Shown here: piece by piece, positions 33,176 through 41,940 of the stretch
How the letters are laid out: each line of letters opens with the position of its first letter
Numbering within the stretch: position 1 is the first letter of the stretch
From: Planctomycetota bacterium
GTDB lineage: Bacteria; Planctomycetota; UBA1135; UBA2386
Assembly: GCA_020849665.1 (NCBI GenBank)
Contig: JADLFX010000047.1
Location: 25,037-89,036 of the forward strand
DNA length: 64,000 nt
Direction: 5' to 3'
Program-made: the position numbers and the translations under genes
The notes under the pieces: model-generated
Database searches by the model: none
The model's input: only the letters and a program-made list of their open reading frames with translations
Told to the model about the DNA's origin: nothing

Positions 33176-35092
33176 ATGACGAAGGGTCACCCACGCGGCC
33201 TCTATCCGCTCTTCTTCACCGAGATGTGGGAGCGCCTCAGCTTCTACCTGCTGATGGGCATCCTGCTGCTCTACACCACCGACACCGAGCTGGGCGGCTT
33301 CGGGTTCAGCGACCGGCACGGCAACGAGATCGTCGGGACGTACATGGCGTTCGTGTACTTCACGCCGTTCCTGGGCGGGCTGATCGCGGACCGCTACCTG
33401 GGCTACCGGATGGCCGTGCTGCTCGGCGGACTCCTCATGTCGGCCGGGCTCTTCCTGGTCGGCACCCCGGCGCTGGGCGTGAACGGCCTCTACGGCGGGC
33501 TCGCGCTGCTCTGCTTCGGCAACGGCTTCTTCAAGCCCAACATCTCGGTGATGGTGGGCAACCTGTACGAGAAGGGCGATCCCCGCCGCGACGCCGGCTT
33601 CAACATCTTCTACATGGGGATCAACGTCGGCGCGTTCGTCGCCAACCTCGCCGCGGCGTGGATCCGCAATGAGTTCGGCTGGGGCTGGGCGTTCCGCGGC
33701 GCGGGGATCGGCATCCTGGTCGGCCTGGCGATCCTGCTCGCCCACTGGAAGCTGCTGGAGCGCGCCGACCGGCGCGCGCCGGCGTCGCCCGACGATCCGA
33801 GCGTGGGCCGCATCTGCCTGACCATCCTCCTGCCCGCCGGACTCGTCGGCTTCGGCGCCTGGTGGCTCGTGGAGCACCACCTGACGTGGTTCCCGGTGTC
33901 CTCGATCATGACCGGGTTCCTCGCCGGGATGCTGCCGATCTTCTACTTCTTCGGGCGCACGGCGGCGACCGCCGCGCCGGAGGAGAAGCCCGGCCTCTTC
34001 GCCCTCGTGCCGATCTTCGCGGCGGGTGCGACGTTCTTCATGATCCTGCACCTGAACAGCACGGCGCTCACGCAGTGGGCGCGCGACAACACGGATCGGC
34101 ACAGCGCGAACGTGTTCGACCTGCTGCCGCGCACCACCACGGACGCGCTGCCGTCGTACTACGGCAATGCCGCCCCCGACCTGCCGCGCCCCGACGAGCG
34201 GATGCTCGTGGTCGTGGAGCCGGTCGAGGCGCGCAAGTTCGGCGCCAACCGTATGGACGAGAGCGCCGTGAAGGCGGTCCTGGCGCGCCAGGTGACGCTG
34301 CGCGAGGTGTCGGAGGAACAGATCGCGGCCGACCAGGCCAACCGCCCGTACCTCGTGCGCCGCGTCGTCAACGTGTACGCCGATGCCGACGTGCGCGTGG
34401 GCGACGACGGCAAGCAGGTCACCATCGAGGAGGGTGCCCGGCCCGTGCGCAAGGTCGCGTTCGCGCGCGAGGCGGAAGGGCGCACCTTCGGGGTGCTGCT
34501 CGTCGATCAGGCCACCTTCGAGACCGTGTACGCCAAGGCGAGCGGCAAGCGCCTGCCGCCGGGCGAGTTCGTGCCGGTCACCAACCCGGAGGTGTTCCAG
34601 TCGTCCAACCCGTTCTTCGTGATCGCGTTCACGCCCCTGGTGGTGCTGTTCTTCCAGTGGCTGGTGCGCCGTGGCCGCGGCATCAGCACCGCCAACAAGA
34701 TCCTCTACGGCGTGCTCCTGACCGCCGCGGCGATGCTGGTGATGACCCTGGGCGGCGTGGCCAGCGCGGCCGGCACGGTCAAGGTGTCCACCTGGTGGCT
34801 GATCGGAGCCTACGCGGTGGTCACGGTGGGGGAGCTGTGCATCTCGCCCATGGGCCTCTCGCTGGTCACCAAGCTCAGCCCCAGGCGTCTCGTGGGGCTG
34901 ATGATGGGCTGCTGGTTCGTGAGCACCGCGTTCGGCAACAAGCTCTCGGGCTTCTTCGGCGGCCTGCAGAAGCAGATCGCGGACCCCATGCACTTCTTCC
35001 TGATCCTCGCGGGCTCGGTGCTCGTGGTCGCCCTGGGGATCTACCTCGTCCTGCCGCGCCTCGATGCCGCGCTCAAGAAATACGGGGCGTGA
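33176..35092 (+). CDS. POT-family peptide transporter with large internal insertion
   Basis: 638-residue POT transporter, paralogue of the preceding one, with ExxER (TEMWERLSFY), GFFKPNISVMVGNLYEKGD, FNIFYMGINVGAFVA and GELCISPMGLSLVTKLSP. It is about 150 residues longer than its neighbour because of a hydrophilic region at about 303-478 between transmembrane segments, rich in charged residues and beta-like (RMLVVVEPVEARKFG, RPYLVRRVVNVYADADVRVG). This should be a soluble domain on one face of the membrane. The start ATG at 33176 follows CAGGAGA by a good distance; an upstream in-frame GTG at 33140 is rejected. A hairpin pair follows the stop. Confidence 0.94.
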   Translation: MTKGHPRGLYPLFFTEMWERLSFYLLMGILLLYTTDTELGGFGFSDRHGNEIVGTYMAFVYFTPFLGGLIADRYLGYRMAVLLGGLLMSAGLFLVGTPALGVNGLYGGLALLCFGNGFFKPNISVMVGNLYEKGDPRRDAGFNIFYMGINVGAFVANLAAAWIRNEFGWGWAFRGAGIGILVGLAILLAHWKLLERADRRAPASPDDPSVGRICLTILLPAGLVGFGAWWLVEHHLTWFPVSSIMTGFLAGMLPIFYFFGRTAATAAPEEKPGLFALVPIFAAGATFFMILHLNSTALTQWARDNTDRHSANVFDLLPRTTTDALPSYYGNAAPDLPRPDERMLVVVEPVEARKFGANRMDESAVKAVLARQVTLREVSEEQIAADQANRPYLVRRVVNVYADADVRVGDDGKQVTIEEGARPVRKVAFAREAEGRTFGVLLVDQATFETVYAKASGKRLPPGEFVPVTNPEVFQSSNPFFVIAFTPLVVLFFQWLVRRGRGISTANKILYGVLLTAAAMLVMTLGGVASAAGTVKVSTWWLIGAYAVVTVGELCISPMGLSLVTKLSPRRLVGLMMGCWFVSTAFGNKLSGFFGGLQKQIADPMHFFLILAGSVLVVALGIYLVLPRLDAALKKYGA

Positions 35093-35128
35093 GCCCACCG
35101 GCTGAGCCGGGGCCGGGCAGCGGGTCCT

Positions 35129-35168
35129 CCGGCGGGCACGCCGGCGGGCCCGGGCCGCCGCACGGCGG
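35129..35168. terminator. Two GC hairpins between convergent genes
   Basis: CCGGCG-GGCA-CGCCGG (35129-35144) and CCGCC-GCAC-GGCGG (35155-35168) lie between the convergent stops at 35092 and 35178. No U-tract; probably bidirectional transcript-end hairpins. Confidence 0.4.
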
Positions 35169-35177
35169 TGCGGGCCG

Positions 35178-35849
35178 TCAGAATCCGAACCCGGCCACGA
35201 GCGCGATCGACCACGACGACCCGTTGTCGGAGCCCCGCAGCATGTCGAGGTCGCCGGCGAAGATCCCGGTGGCCTCGAGGCCGACCGAGACTCCCTGGTT
35301 CACGAAGGCCCGCACGCCCGCGCGCACGTATGGCGCCCAGAGCGAGTCGGATGCCGTGGCCTTGCGGAAGATCGGGAAGAGGATCGCCTCCTCCTGTTCG
35401 GCGTCCACCCAGGTCGCGCCCGCGCCCGCGTACACCTGGACGTTGTCCGCCACCAGGAAGCACTTGCGGACCCCCAGGGCGAGATCGAGGTAGTCGACCT
35501 CGCGATACTGATCCTCCGGGAAGTACCAGTACCCGTACCAGTCGCCCGAGTCGCTCTGCCATCCCGACCACTGGACGCTGGCCTCGAAGCCGATCGGCCA
35601 CTCCTCCGGCGAGGCGTCGAACGAGAGTCCCCACAGGAACTGGTCCCGGTAGAAGTCGTAGTCCGGGACGCGGCGGTAGCCCAGCAGCAGGGAGAAGTTG
35701 TATTCGGTGACCTGATCGGCCATCGGCTCCTGGCGCGGCAGGGACGCCCCGGGCGCGATGGGTTCCATGGCGGGGCCGGGAGTCGCGGAGGCGCACCCGA
35801 GCAGGCCGGAGGTCGCGAGCAGCAGAGCCAGTTGCAGAGCCGTGTTCAT
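35178..35849 (-). CDS. Outer-membrane beta-barrel-like lipoprotein, uncharacterised
   Basis: 223-residue protein with a lipoprotein signal: hydrophobic stretch ending in the lipobox SGLLGC, Cys19. The mature part has alternating amphipathic strands rich in aromatic residues and glycine (YNFSLLLGYRR, LWGLSFDASP, GFEASVQWSGW, WYGYWYFPED, VQVYAGAGATWVD, YVRAGVRAFV) and ends in Phe (ALVAGFGF), the usual C-terminal signature of outer-membrane barrels. Predicted location: outer membrane. It converges with the POT gene. No specific function can be assigned. Confidence 0.7.
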   Translation of the reverse strand: MNTALQLALLLATSGLLGCASATPGPAMEPIAPGASLPRQEPMADQVTEYNFSLLLGYRRVPDYDFYRDQFLWGLSFDASPEEWPIGFEASVQWSGWQSDSGDWYGYWYFPEDQYREVDYLDLALGVRKCFLVADNVQVYAGAGATWVDAEQEEAILFPIFRKATASDSLWAPYVRAGVRAFVNQGVSVGLEATGIFAGDLDMLRGSDNGSSWSIALVAGFGF

Positions 35850-35960
35850 GGTCGCATGGGGCGATGCGCGCCGGCCGATGGTCCGCCCGCGTGCCGTCCC
35901 GGGGATGGGCAGCCTGGAATGCTAGCGCCGCAGGGGGTTGTGGACGAACGCGCGCGATGC

Positions 35961-35966
35961 TCGTAT
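35961..35966 (+). promoter_or_regulatory. Candidate -10 box (TCGTAT) of the polytopic membrane protein gene
   Basis: TCGTAT followed by CCCGCGC and the GTG at 35974. The downstream CCCGCGC matches that after the candidate -10 boxes at 27396 and 29209. The short gap suggests a leaderless start. Confidence 0.3.
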
Positions 35967-35973
35967 CCCGCGC

Positions 35974-37689
35974 GTGCCGAAGTCCGAACCCTGGATTGCA
36001 TGGGTCCAGGGCAAGGGATCCATCCTCGGCCTGCTCCTCCCCTGCCTGACCTTCGTTCCGTTCCTCCCCTCGCACGGCGCGCTGCCGTCCAACGACTACT
36101 ACGGAGTCCTCGAACAGGTCGCCGTCCTGCCCACGGACGGCACCCTGCCGCACTACACGACCGACCTCTGGCGCTGGCTGGACCTCCGTTCGAACGAGCA
36201 CCACGTGGCGCTGCCCGTGCTGCTGTGGGCGGGGAACCACTCGTTGACCGGCGGCGACAACCGGGTGCTCTCGATCCTGGGGATCGTCTGCCAGCTGGTC
36301 GTCGCGCGCCTGCTCTTCCTGTTGGTGCCCGCGGCGGCGAGGGCTCGCCCATGGGCGGCGTTCGTCACGCAGTTCGCGCTCGCGGCGCTGCTGGTCACGC
36401 CCGCGGTCGCACACAACGTGGTCCTCGGCTTCAGCGGCAGCTTCTGGCTCCTGGCCAACGCGCTCGCCGTGGGGGCACTCTGTGCCCAGCAGCGCGCCCT
36501 GGCGCGCGGTTCGTTCCCCTGGCTGGCGCTCGGCCTCTGTCTGCTGGGTGCGTGGACCTACAGCACCACCCTGGCGCTGTGGCCGATCCTGGTGGCGCTG
36601 GCCCTCACGTACCGCGACCGCGGCCGTGATCTCGTGCCGCTCGCCGCCTGCGGCGGGCTGGTCCTCGCGGTCCACGGGTTCGGCTACCAGCGCCCCGGCA
36701 TCCATCCGGCCCCGACCCAGAGCGTCCTCGACGTCGCCCAGTACGCGTTGAGCTACCTCGGCGGCCCGCTCGCCGTGCATGACGCCATGGCTGCAGCGGC
36801 CGGCTGGGTGGGATGCGCGCTGCTGGCCGTCGGCACCCTCGTGGTGCTGGGCGCGCCGGCTCCGGCCCCCGCGGCCTCCGCGCTGGGCGCATGGCTCGGC
36901 CTCGCCGCGCTGGCGGCGATCAACGCCCTGGGCACCGCCATCGCACGAGCCGGGTTCGGTCCGGGCCAGGCCCTCGCACCGCGCTATGCCTGCGTGGCGC
37001 TGCTCTTCTGGGCGGCGGTGCTCGCCGTCTCTGGCCTCGCGGCGTGGCGCAGCCGGCCCGGCTCCGGTCCGTGGCGTGCGCTGCATGCCGGGTTCGCGAC
37101 CGTCGTGCTCCTGCTCGTGTGGCTGCGGGGCGCGGCGGTGTACGAGGGCTACCTGCAGCGGGCATCCCTCCAGCCGCTGGCCGCGCAGGCCCTGCGCCTG
37201 GGCGTCGACGACGACGAGGCGCTCGGGACCCTCACGCCGGTCCCCGAGCAGCTCCGGCGCGTCGTGCCCTTCCTGCGGGCCACGGGCCATGTGCCGTTCC
37301 GCGGCGGAACGTCGAGCCGCATCGGCGAGGTCCTCGGCGCCGAGGTCCTCGGCGCCGCCCCGCCGCCAGGCCTGCAGGGCGCGCTGCTCTCGCTCCGCCC
37401 CCTGGACTCCGGCTGGCTGCGCGCCGATGGCTGGGTGCGCTGGCCCGGACACCGGATCGACGCGCTCGTCGTCGCCGACGAGGCGGGGAGCATCCTCGGG
37501 GAACTGGTCCCGTCCCTGTGCCGGCCGGAACTCGCCGAGGTCCTGGGGCCGGAGTACCTGGACGCCGCCTGCTCGGGCTACCTGCGCCCGCCGGCGACGC
37601 CGGAGAACCTGCGCGTGTACGCGCGCAGAGCGGGGCAGGGACAGTGGTGGCCGGTTGCGGACGCCACGTCCGCGAGCGGGCGCCGCTGA
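35974..37689 (+). CDS. Polytopic membrane protein, uncharacterised (possible GT-C-like)
   Basis: 571-residue protein not recognised as a known family. It has about ten hydrophobic helices up to about residue 400, with an early loop carrying DYYGVLEQVAVLPTDGTLP and DLWRWLDLRSNEHHVALPV; this arrangement (acidic residue in the first extracytoplasmic loop) resembles GT-C glycosyltransferases and PMT-like proteins, but no diagnostic motif is certain. A soluble C-terminal domain of about 160 residues follows. The GTG at 35974 is preferred to the in-frame TTG at 35938 because a -10-like box lies 7 bases before it. Followed by a 645-base spacer without a recognisable gene. Confidence 0.65.
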   Translation: MPKSEPWIAWVQGKGSILGLLLPCLTFVPFLPSHGALPSNDYYGVLEQVAVLPTDGTLPHYTTDLWRWLDLRSNEHHVALPVLLWAGNHSLTGGDNRVLSILGIVCQLVVARLLFLLVPAAARARPWAAFVTQFALAALLVTPAVAHNVVLGFSGSFWLLANALAVGALCAQQRALARGSFPWLALGLCLLGAWTYSTTLALWPILVALALTYRDRGRDLVPLAACGGLVLAVHGFGYQRPGIHPAPTQSVLDVAQYALSYLGGPLAVHDAMAAAAGWVGCALLAVGTLVVLGAPAPAPAASALGAWLGLAALAAINALGTAIARAGFGPGQALAPRYACVALLFWAAVLAVSGLAAWRSRPGSGPWRALHAGFATVVLLLVWLRGAAVYEGYLQRASLQPLAAQALRLGVDDDEALGTLTPVPEQLRRVVPFLRATGHVPFRGGTSSRIGEVLGAEVLGAAPPPGLQGALLSLRPLDSGWLRADGWVRWPGHRIDALVVADEAGSILGELVPSLCRPELAEVLGPEYLDAACSGYLRPPATPENLRVYARRAGQGQWWPVADATSASGRR

Positions 37690-38334
37690 CCGGTTCGCAC
37701 CTCCACGGCCGGTCCAGGCGCGGGGAACGTCCGGGCGGCTGGTGGCGCGGGACGTCGCCGAGCGCGAGCTCTCCGTGGAACGGCGCGGTCTGGTCGCTGC
37801 GAGCCGCCTCGGGCGCGCCGTCGCGGCCCCGTGCCGGACCGGTGCCTCGGGACGCGACCACGCCGGGGCGGTCCCGCCCGCGTCCCGCCGCCGCCGCGGC
37901 GCAGCGGGTTGCACTGTGCACCCGGAGGGCACTCCTGCGGCGCGGCCGCTGCGGAGCCTGCGCATCCGGCGGGGCGAGCGGCGCCGTGCGATGGTCTGGA
38001 AGCGCTGCAGGGTCCGGGAGCTTCGCGGGCATCCGATCCGGGGATCGGGCCAGCGTCGCTCACGTTCACGGAAACGTCGTGCCGCTGGATGGGTGGGTTG
38101 CCATGGCGCGCTGCCTGGGCCGGCACGTCCCATGCGTGGCAGGGGCGCAACCGCCCTGGGCCGGCGCTTGCGGCCCCGGGACCCGACGCCGGGTCGCGCG
38201 AAATCCCGGACGTCGCAGCGCGGTTCGACCGCAGGTCCGGGCCGTGATCCGTCCGCGAAGAGGACGATCGCCACTGCCCGCGCACCGAGATAGAACGACC
38301 GCTTCCCCGCCGGCCCTGACGCGAGCCCCGTCCG
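37690..38334. other. 645-base spacer without a recognised gene
   Basis: No convincing coding frame on either strand. The open frames here have no recognisable motif. A perfect hairpin GACCCG-ACGC-CGGGTC lies at 38180-38195. Close to the right end GATAGAACGACC (around 38289) could be part of the acyl-CoA dehydrogenase promoter. The stretch may be a decayed gene or a long leader. Confidence 0.5.
38180..38195. repeat. Perfect 6-bp hairpin with ACGC loop
   Basis: GACCCG-ACGC-CGGGTC within the long spacer before the acyl-CoA dehydrogenase gene. No T-run follows on either strand. Confidence 0.35.
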
Positions 38335-39501
38335 ATGATCGAAGCCCTCTACACCCCTCTGCAGATCGAGCTCCGCAACCGCACCCGCGAGCTCGCTGAG
38401 ACGGTCGTGCGGCCCGTGGCCGCGAAGCACGACGTCGAGCAGACCTTCCCGTGGGAGGTGCAGAAGGCCATCAAGGAGGCCGGCCTCTTCGGCGTCTGGA
38501 TCCCGAAGGAGTTCGGCGGCATGGGCGGCGGCGTGCTCGACCTGTGCATCGTGGTCGAAGAGCTCTCGCGGGCGTGCGGCGGCGTGGGCGTCGCCTACGC
38601 CGTGAACGCGCTCGGTTCGTTCCCCATCATCCTCGGCGGCACGCAGGCGCAGAAGGAGCGCTGGCTGCCGAAGATCGCCGCCGGCGACGCGATGATCTCG
38701 TTCGGACTCTCCGAGAAGGAGGCCGGGACGGACGCCGGGTCGATGGTCACGCGCGCCGAGAAGGTGGGCGACGAGTACGTCCTGAACGGCGAGAAGAAGT
38801 GGAACACCGGCGGCGCGGTCGCCACCTACAACACGATCTTCGCCGTCACCGCACCCGGCCGCGGCGCCCGCGGCATCTCCGCGTTCCTGGTCGAGAAGGG
38901 GATGCCCGGGTACCGCGTGGGCAAGCACGAGGACAAGATGGGCATCCGCTGCGTGCCGGTGGTCGAGATCCACCTGGAGAAGTGCCGCGTGCCGGCGTCG
39001 CACCTGCTCGGCGGTGCCGAGGGGCACGGCTTCAAGCATGCGATGCAGACCCTCGACCGCGCGCGCCCCGGCGTGGCGGCGCAGGCGGTCGGCCTGGCCC
39101 AGGGCGCGCTCGATCTCGCACTCGAATACACCCACCAGCGCAAGCAGTTCGGGCAGACCATCGACTCGTTCCAGGGCGTGCAGTGGATGCTGGCCGACAT
39201 GGCGACCCAGATCGAGGCGGCGCGCCAGCTCGTGCACCACGCCGCGCGGGCGATCGACAGCGGCTACCGGCACATCTCGAAGCTCTCGGCGATGTGCAAG
39301 CTGACGGCGACCGACACTGCGATGCGGGTGACCACCGACTGCGTGCAGCTCTTCGGCGGCTACGGCTACTGCAAGGACTTCCCGATCGAGAAGTACATGC
39401 GCGACGCCAAGATCACGCAGATCTACGAGGGCACCAACCAGGTGCAGCGCCTGGTGATCGCGCGCAGCCTGCTGCGCGAGACCTCGGGCGCGCCTGAGTA
39501 G
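38335..39501 (+). CDS. Acyl-CoA dehydrogenase
   Basis: 388-residue FAD enzyme that introduces the alpha-beta double bond into acyl-CoA in fatty-acid or branched-chain amino-acid breakdown. Family signatures are FGLSEKEAGTDAGSM and the C-terminal QLFGGYGYCKDFPIEKYMRDAKI; the catalytic base is Glu365 in QIYEGTNQVQR, the position used by short/medium-chain enzymes. Length is standard. It is followed after 185 bases by a second, much longer acyl-CoA dehydrogenase. Chain-length preference cannot be told from sequence alone. Confidence 0.96.
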   Translation: MIEALYTPLQIELRNRTRELAETVVRPVAAKHDVEQTFPWEVQKAIKEAGLFGVWIPKEFGGMGGGVLDLCIVVEELSRACGGVGVAYAVNALGSFPIILGGTQAQKERWLPKIAAGDAMISFGLSEKEAGTDAGSMVTRAEKVGDEYVLNGEKKWNTGGAVATYNTIFAVTAPGRGARGISAFLVEKGMPGYRVGKHEDKMGIRCVPVVEIHLEKCRVPASHLLGGAEGHGFKHAMQTLDRARPGVAAQAVGLAQGALDLALEYTHQRKQFGQTIDSFQGVQWMLADMATQIEAARQLVHHAARAIDSGYRHISKLSAMCKLTATDTAMRVTTDCVQLFGGYGYCKDFPIEKYMRDAKITQIYEGTNQVQRLVIARSLLRETSGAPE

Positions 39502-39686
39502 GCGCGGGCAGGGCGCCGGTGTGGCGGGCGGCGGCGTCCCGAGCCCGGAGCGGCGCCGCGTTCCTCCGGGCAGGGGCCGCGGGCGCGCACCCTGTCCCTC
39601 GCGTGATCGGCCGCAATTCCCCGCCGCGGGGCGGCGTTTGCGACCCGACGCCGGTTTCCCGAGGCTGCCAGCCAGGAGCTCCCCGC

Positions 39687-41918
39687 ATGAAGCCCTCGCC
39701 CGCTCAGAGCCCGTATTCGGCCCGTTCCGCCAAGACCCTGCGCAGCCTGCCCGGCGATGCCGTGCGCCAGATCGTGTGGCGCTACGACGACCGCAAGGAG
39801 CTGCAGGAGCTGGTCCAGCGGGTGCGCGCCGCGGCACGCGGACCGGTGGCGCAGACGGTGGCCGAGGGCGCCCGCAACGACCAGCAATGGAGCGAGCGCA
39901 AGGCCGCGCTGCTCGACGTCTACGACGAGGCAGGCATCAACGCCTCGCTCCTCGATCCCGAGTTCGGAGGCCACTTCCAAGGCCCGAAGAACCTCGCCGC
40001 CGCGCTGGTGGCGTTCGAGATGGCCTGGGTCGATGGTGGCGCGGCCACCGGCAGCCTCGCCACGCATCTGGGCGTGGCCCCGATCCAGCGGCGCGGCACG
40101 CCGGAGCAGCAGCGGCGCTATCTGCCACGCCTGCTGCCCGGCAAGGACCGCATCCACGCCGCATTCGCGCTGACCGAGCCGCTGCCGTACGCCGGCGTCG
40201 ACCGCAGCATGCTCTCGGGCAAGGTCCGCGTCGCCGAGTGGCAGCCGGGCAAGGAGCCCGTGCTGCAGGTCGACAAGCGCGGCCGCTTCATCACCAACAT
40301 GGACTTCGCCAACGTGGTGACGGTCGCGGTCGAGTCGGGAGACGACCGGATCCGCGGCACCTGCATGGTGATCCTCGAGCAGGGCGATCCGGGCACGTTC
40401 GACCGCGGCACGCCGACCCGCAAGCTCGTGCACCAGCTCTCGTCGACCCGGGACCCGGTGTTCTCGCTGCGCGTGCCGGCCAGCCGCATCGTCGGCGGGT
40501 ACACGATCGAGGCCGGGACGATCGTGCCGAGGTGGTCGCATGGCGAGATCCTGGAGGCGGTGTTCCGCCGCAGCCGCGTGCCGGTCGGCCTCATGACCTC
40601 GGCCAAGCTGCTGAGCGCGGTCGAACCGATCATCCGCTACCAGCGCACGCGCTTCCGCGGCGAGCAGGGGGCCAAGGGCACGCCCCGTCACGACCTCGGC
40701 CTGCAGCTCAAGGAGGACGCGCTGCAGCGGCTGGTCGACGTCTGGGCCATCGGCGAGGCCGGCGCCTCGCTGGGCTTCCACGCGGCGCGGCTCTTCGACG
40801 CCTATGACGCGCTCGAGGCCGAGAAGGAGCGGCGCTTCGCCGCGCGCGGCATCCAGGGCGTGCGCGAAAGGCTGCGCGCCATGCAGGAACTCGGCGCTGC
40901 GGCATGCGAGTTCCTGAAGCTGCAGGGCAAGCCGGAAGCCGCGCGCGGCGCACGGTTCGAGGAGCTGCAGGGCGATCCGCTCGTGCGCTTCGCGATCCTC
41001 GAGGCCCTGGTCGGCGTGTATGGCCCGGCCACGAAGCTGTGGAACACCGGGAACGGAGCCAACCAGATGCGCGAGGCCGTGAGCCTGATGGGCGGCAGCG
41101 GCCTGACCGAGGAGTGCCCGGGGTTCCTCGGGAGCAAGTGGATGGACAGCCAGCTCGAGGCCACCTACGAGGGCCCCGAGGCCGTGCAACGCAGGCAGCT
41201 GGCGGCGACCCTCACGGATCCGGTGTTCCTGGCGCAGATGCGCCAGTGGGAGCTCGAGCTGAAGCAGGTCGGCGGCGAGGACCCGCAGAGCGGTGCCTGC
41301 ACGCTCGGCTCGGCCTTCGACCTGTGGCTCTGGTCGCTGCAGCACCTGCTGGAGGGCCGCGACGCCGAGGGCAAGCCGCTCTACCAGGACCATCGTCATG
41401 GCGTCACGTTCAAGATGGCGGATGCCCTGTGCTGGCTGCTGGCGGCGCGCAGCCAGCTCCTCGACCTGAAGGAGCTGGAGCAGAAGGGGCCGCAGCACCG
41501 GGGACTCGCCGCGGAAGTTCCGGGCCTGGTGCAGTTCTACCGCGACCTCACGCGCGTGAACGCGTCGCACGCCGCCAGCGAGGTGGCGCGGATCTGCACC
41601 GAGCTGGTGTTCGGCTACCAGCGGCATCCGCAGTGGAAGGACTGCGCCGCCTGCTTCCACGCGGAGCACGTGGCGCACCTCGAGGAGACCATGCCCGGCA
41701 TCGAGGGCTTCGCCCTGGGAGCGGGGGAGGTCGTGGGTGCGGACGGCAGCCACCCGCCGAAGGCCGGACCCTGCGTCCGCTTCACCGGCCTGGAGGCGTT
41801 CGAACTCAAGCGCAGGCGCCTCGACGGATGCCTCGTCGAGTCGCACCTCGCCCGCGACCGCGCGGCGCGGGCGCTCGCCACGGTGGCGATCCCGGAGTCG
41901 CTCGACTATCCGCGCTGA
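39687..41918 (+). CDS. Large acyl-CoA dehydrogenase family protein
   Basis: 743-residue member of the acyl-CoA dehydrogenase superfamily, nearly twice the usual length. The N-terminal half has the helical and beta domains (LLDPEFGGHFQGPKN, AAFALTEPLPYAGVD); the oxidase core follows with YQRTRFRGEQG and SLMGGSGLTEECPGFLGSKW, and a candidate catalytic Glu495 in ATYEGPEAVQRRQ. A C-terminal extension of about 230 residues (from about 510) is helical and lacks a recognised motif. The start at 39687 follows CAGGAG. It probably acts on an unusual acyl-CoA, with the smaller enzyme upstream. Hairpin 41920-41937 follows the stop. Confidence 0.85.
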   Translation: MKPSPAQSPYSARSAKTLRSLPGDAVRQIVWRYDDRKELQELVQRVRAAARGPVAQTVAEGARNDQQWSERKAALLDVYDEAGINASLLDPEFGGHFQGPKNLAAALVAFEMAWVDGGAATGSLATHLGVAPIQRRGTPEQQRRYLPRLLPGKDRIHAAFALTEPLPYAGVDRSMLSGKVRVAEWQPGKEPVLQVDKRGRFITNMDFANVVTVAVESGDDRIRGTCMVILEQGDPGTFDRGTPTRKLVHQLSSTRDPVFSLRVPASRIVGGYTIEAGTIVPRWSHGEILEAVFRRSRVPVGLMTSAKLLSAVEPIIRYQRTRFRGEQGAKGTPRHDLGLQLKEDALQRLVDVWAIGEAGASLGFHAARLFDAYDALEAEKERRFAARGIQGVRERLRAMQELGAAACEFLKLQGKPEAARGARFEELQGDPLVRFAILEALVGVYGPATKLWNTGNGANQMREAVSLMGGSGLTEECPGFLGSKWMDSQLEATYEGPEAVQRRQLAATLTDPVFLAQMRQWELELKQVGGEDPQSGACTLGSAFDLWLWSLQHLLEGRDAEGKPLYQDHRHGVTFKMADALCWLLAARSQLLDLKELEQKGPQHRGLAAEVPGLVQFYRDLTRVNASHAASEVARICTELVFGYQRHPQWKDCAACFHAEHVAHLEETMPGIEGFALGAGEVVGADGSHPPKAGPCVRFTGLEAFELKRRRLDGCLVESHLARDRAARALATVAIPESLDYPR

Positions 41919-41919
41919 A

Positions 41920-41937
41920 CCGGGCCGGTCCGCCCGG
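41920..41937. terminator. Hairpin between convergent genes
   Basis: CCGGGC-CGGTCC-GCCCGG lies in the 22 bases between the stops of the large acyl-CoA dehydrogenase (41918) and the convergent hypothetical gene (41941). It can serve both directions; no U-tract. Confidence 0.45.
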
Positions 41938-41940
41938 CGC

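Noticed and set aside
35041..39837. A minus-strand open frame of about 1,600 codons across 35041-39837
   Set aside because: It crosses several recognised genes on the other strand and shows the low-complexity composition of a shadow frame.
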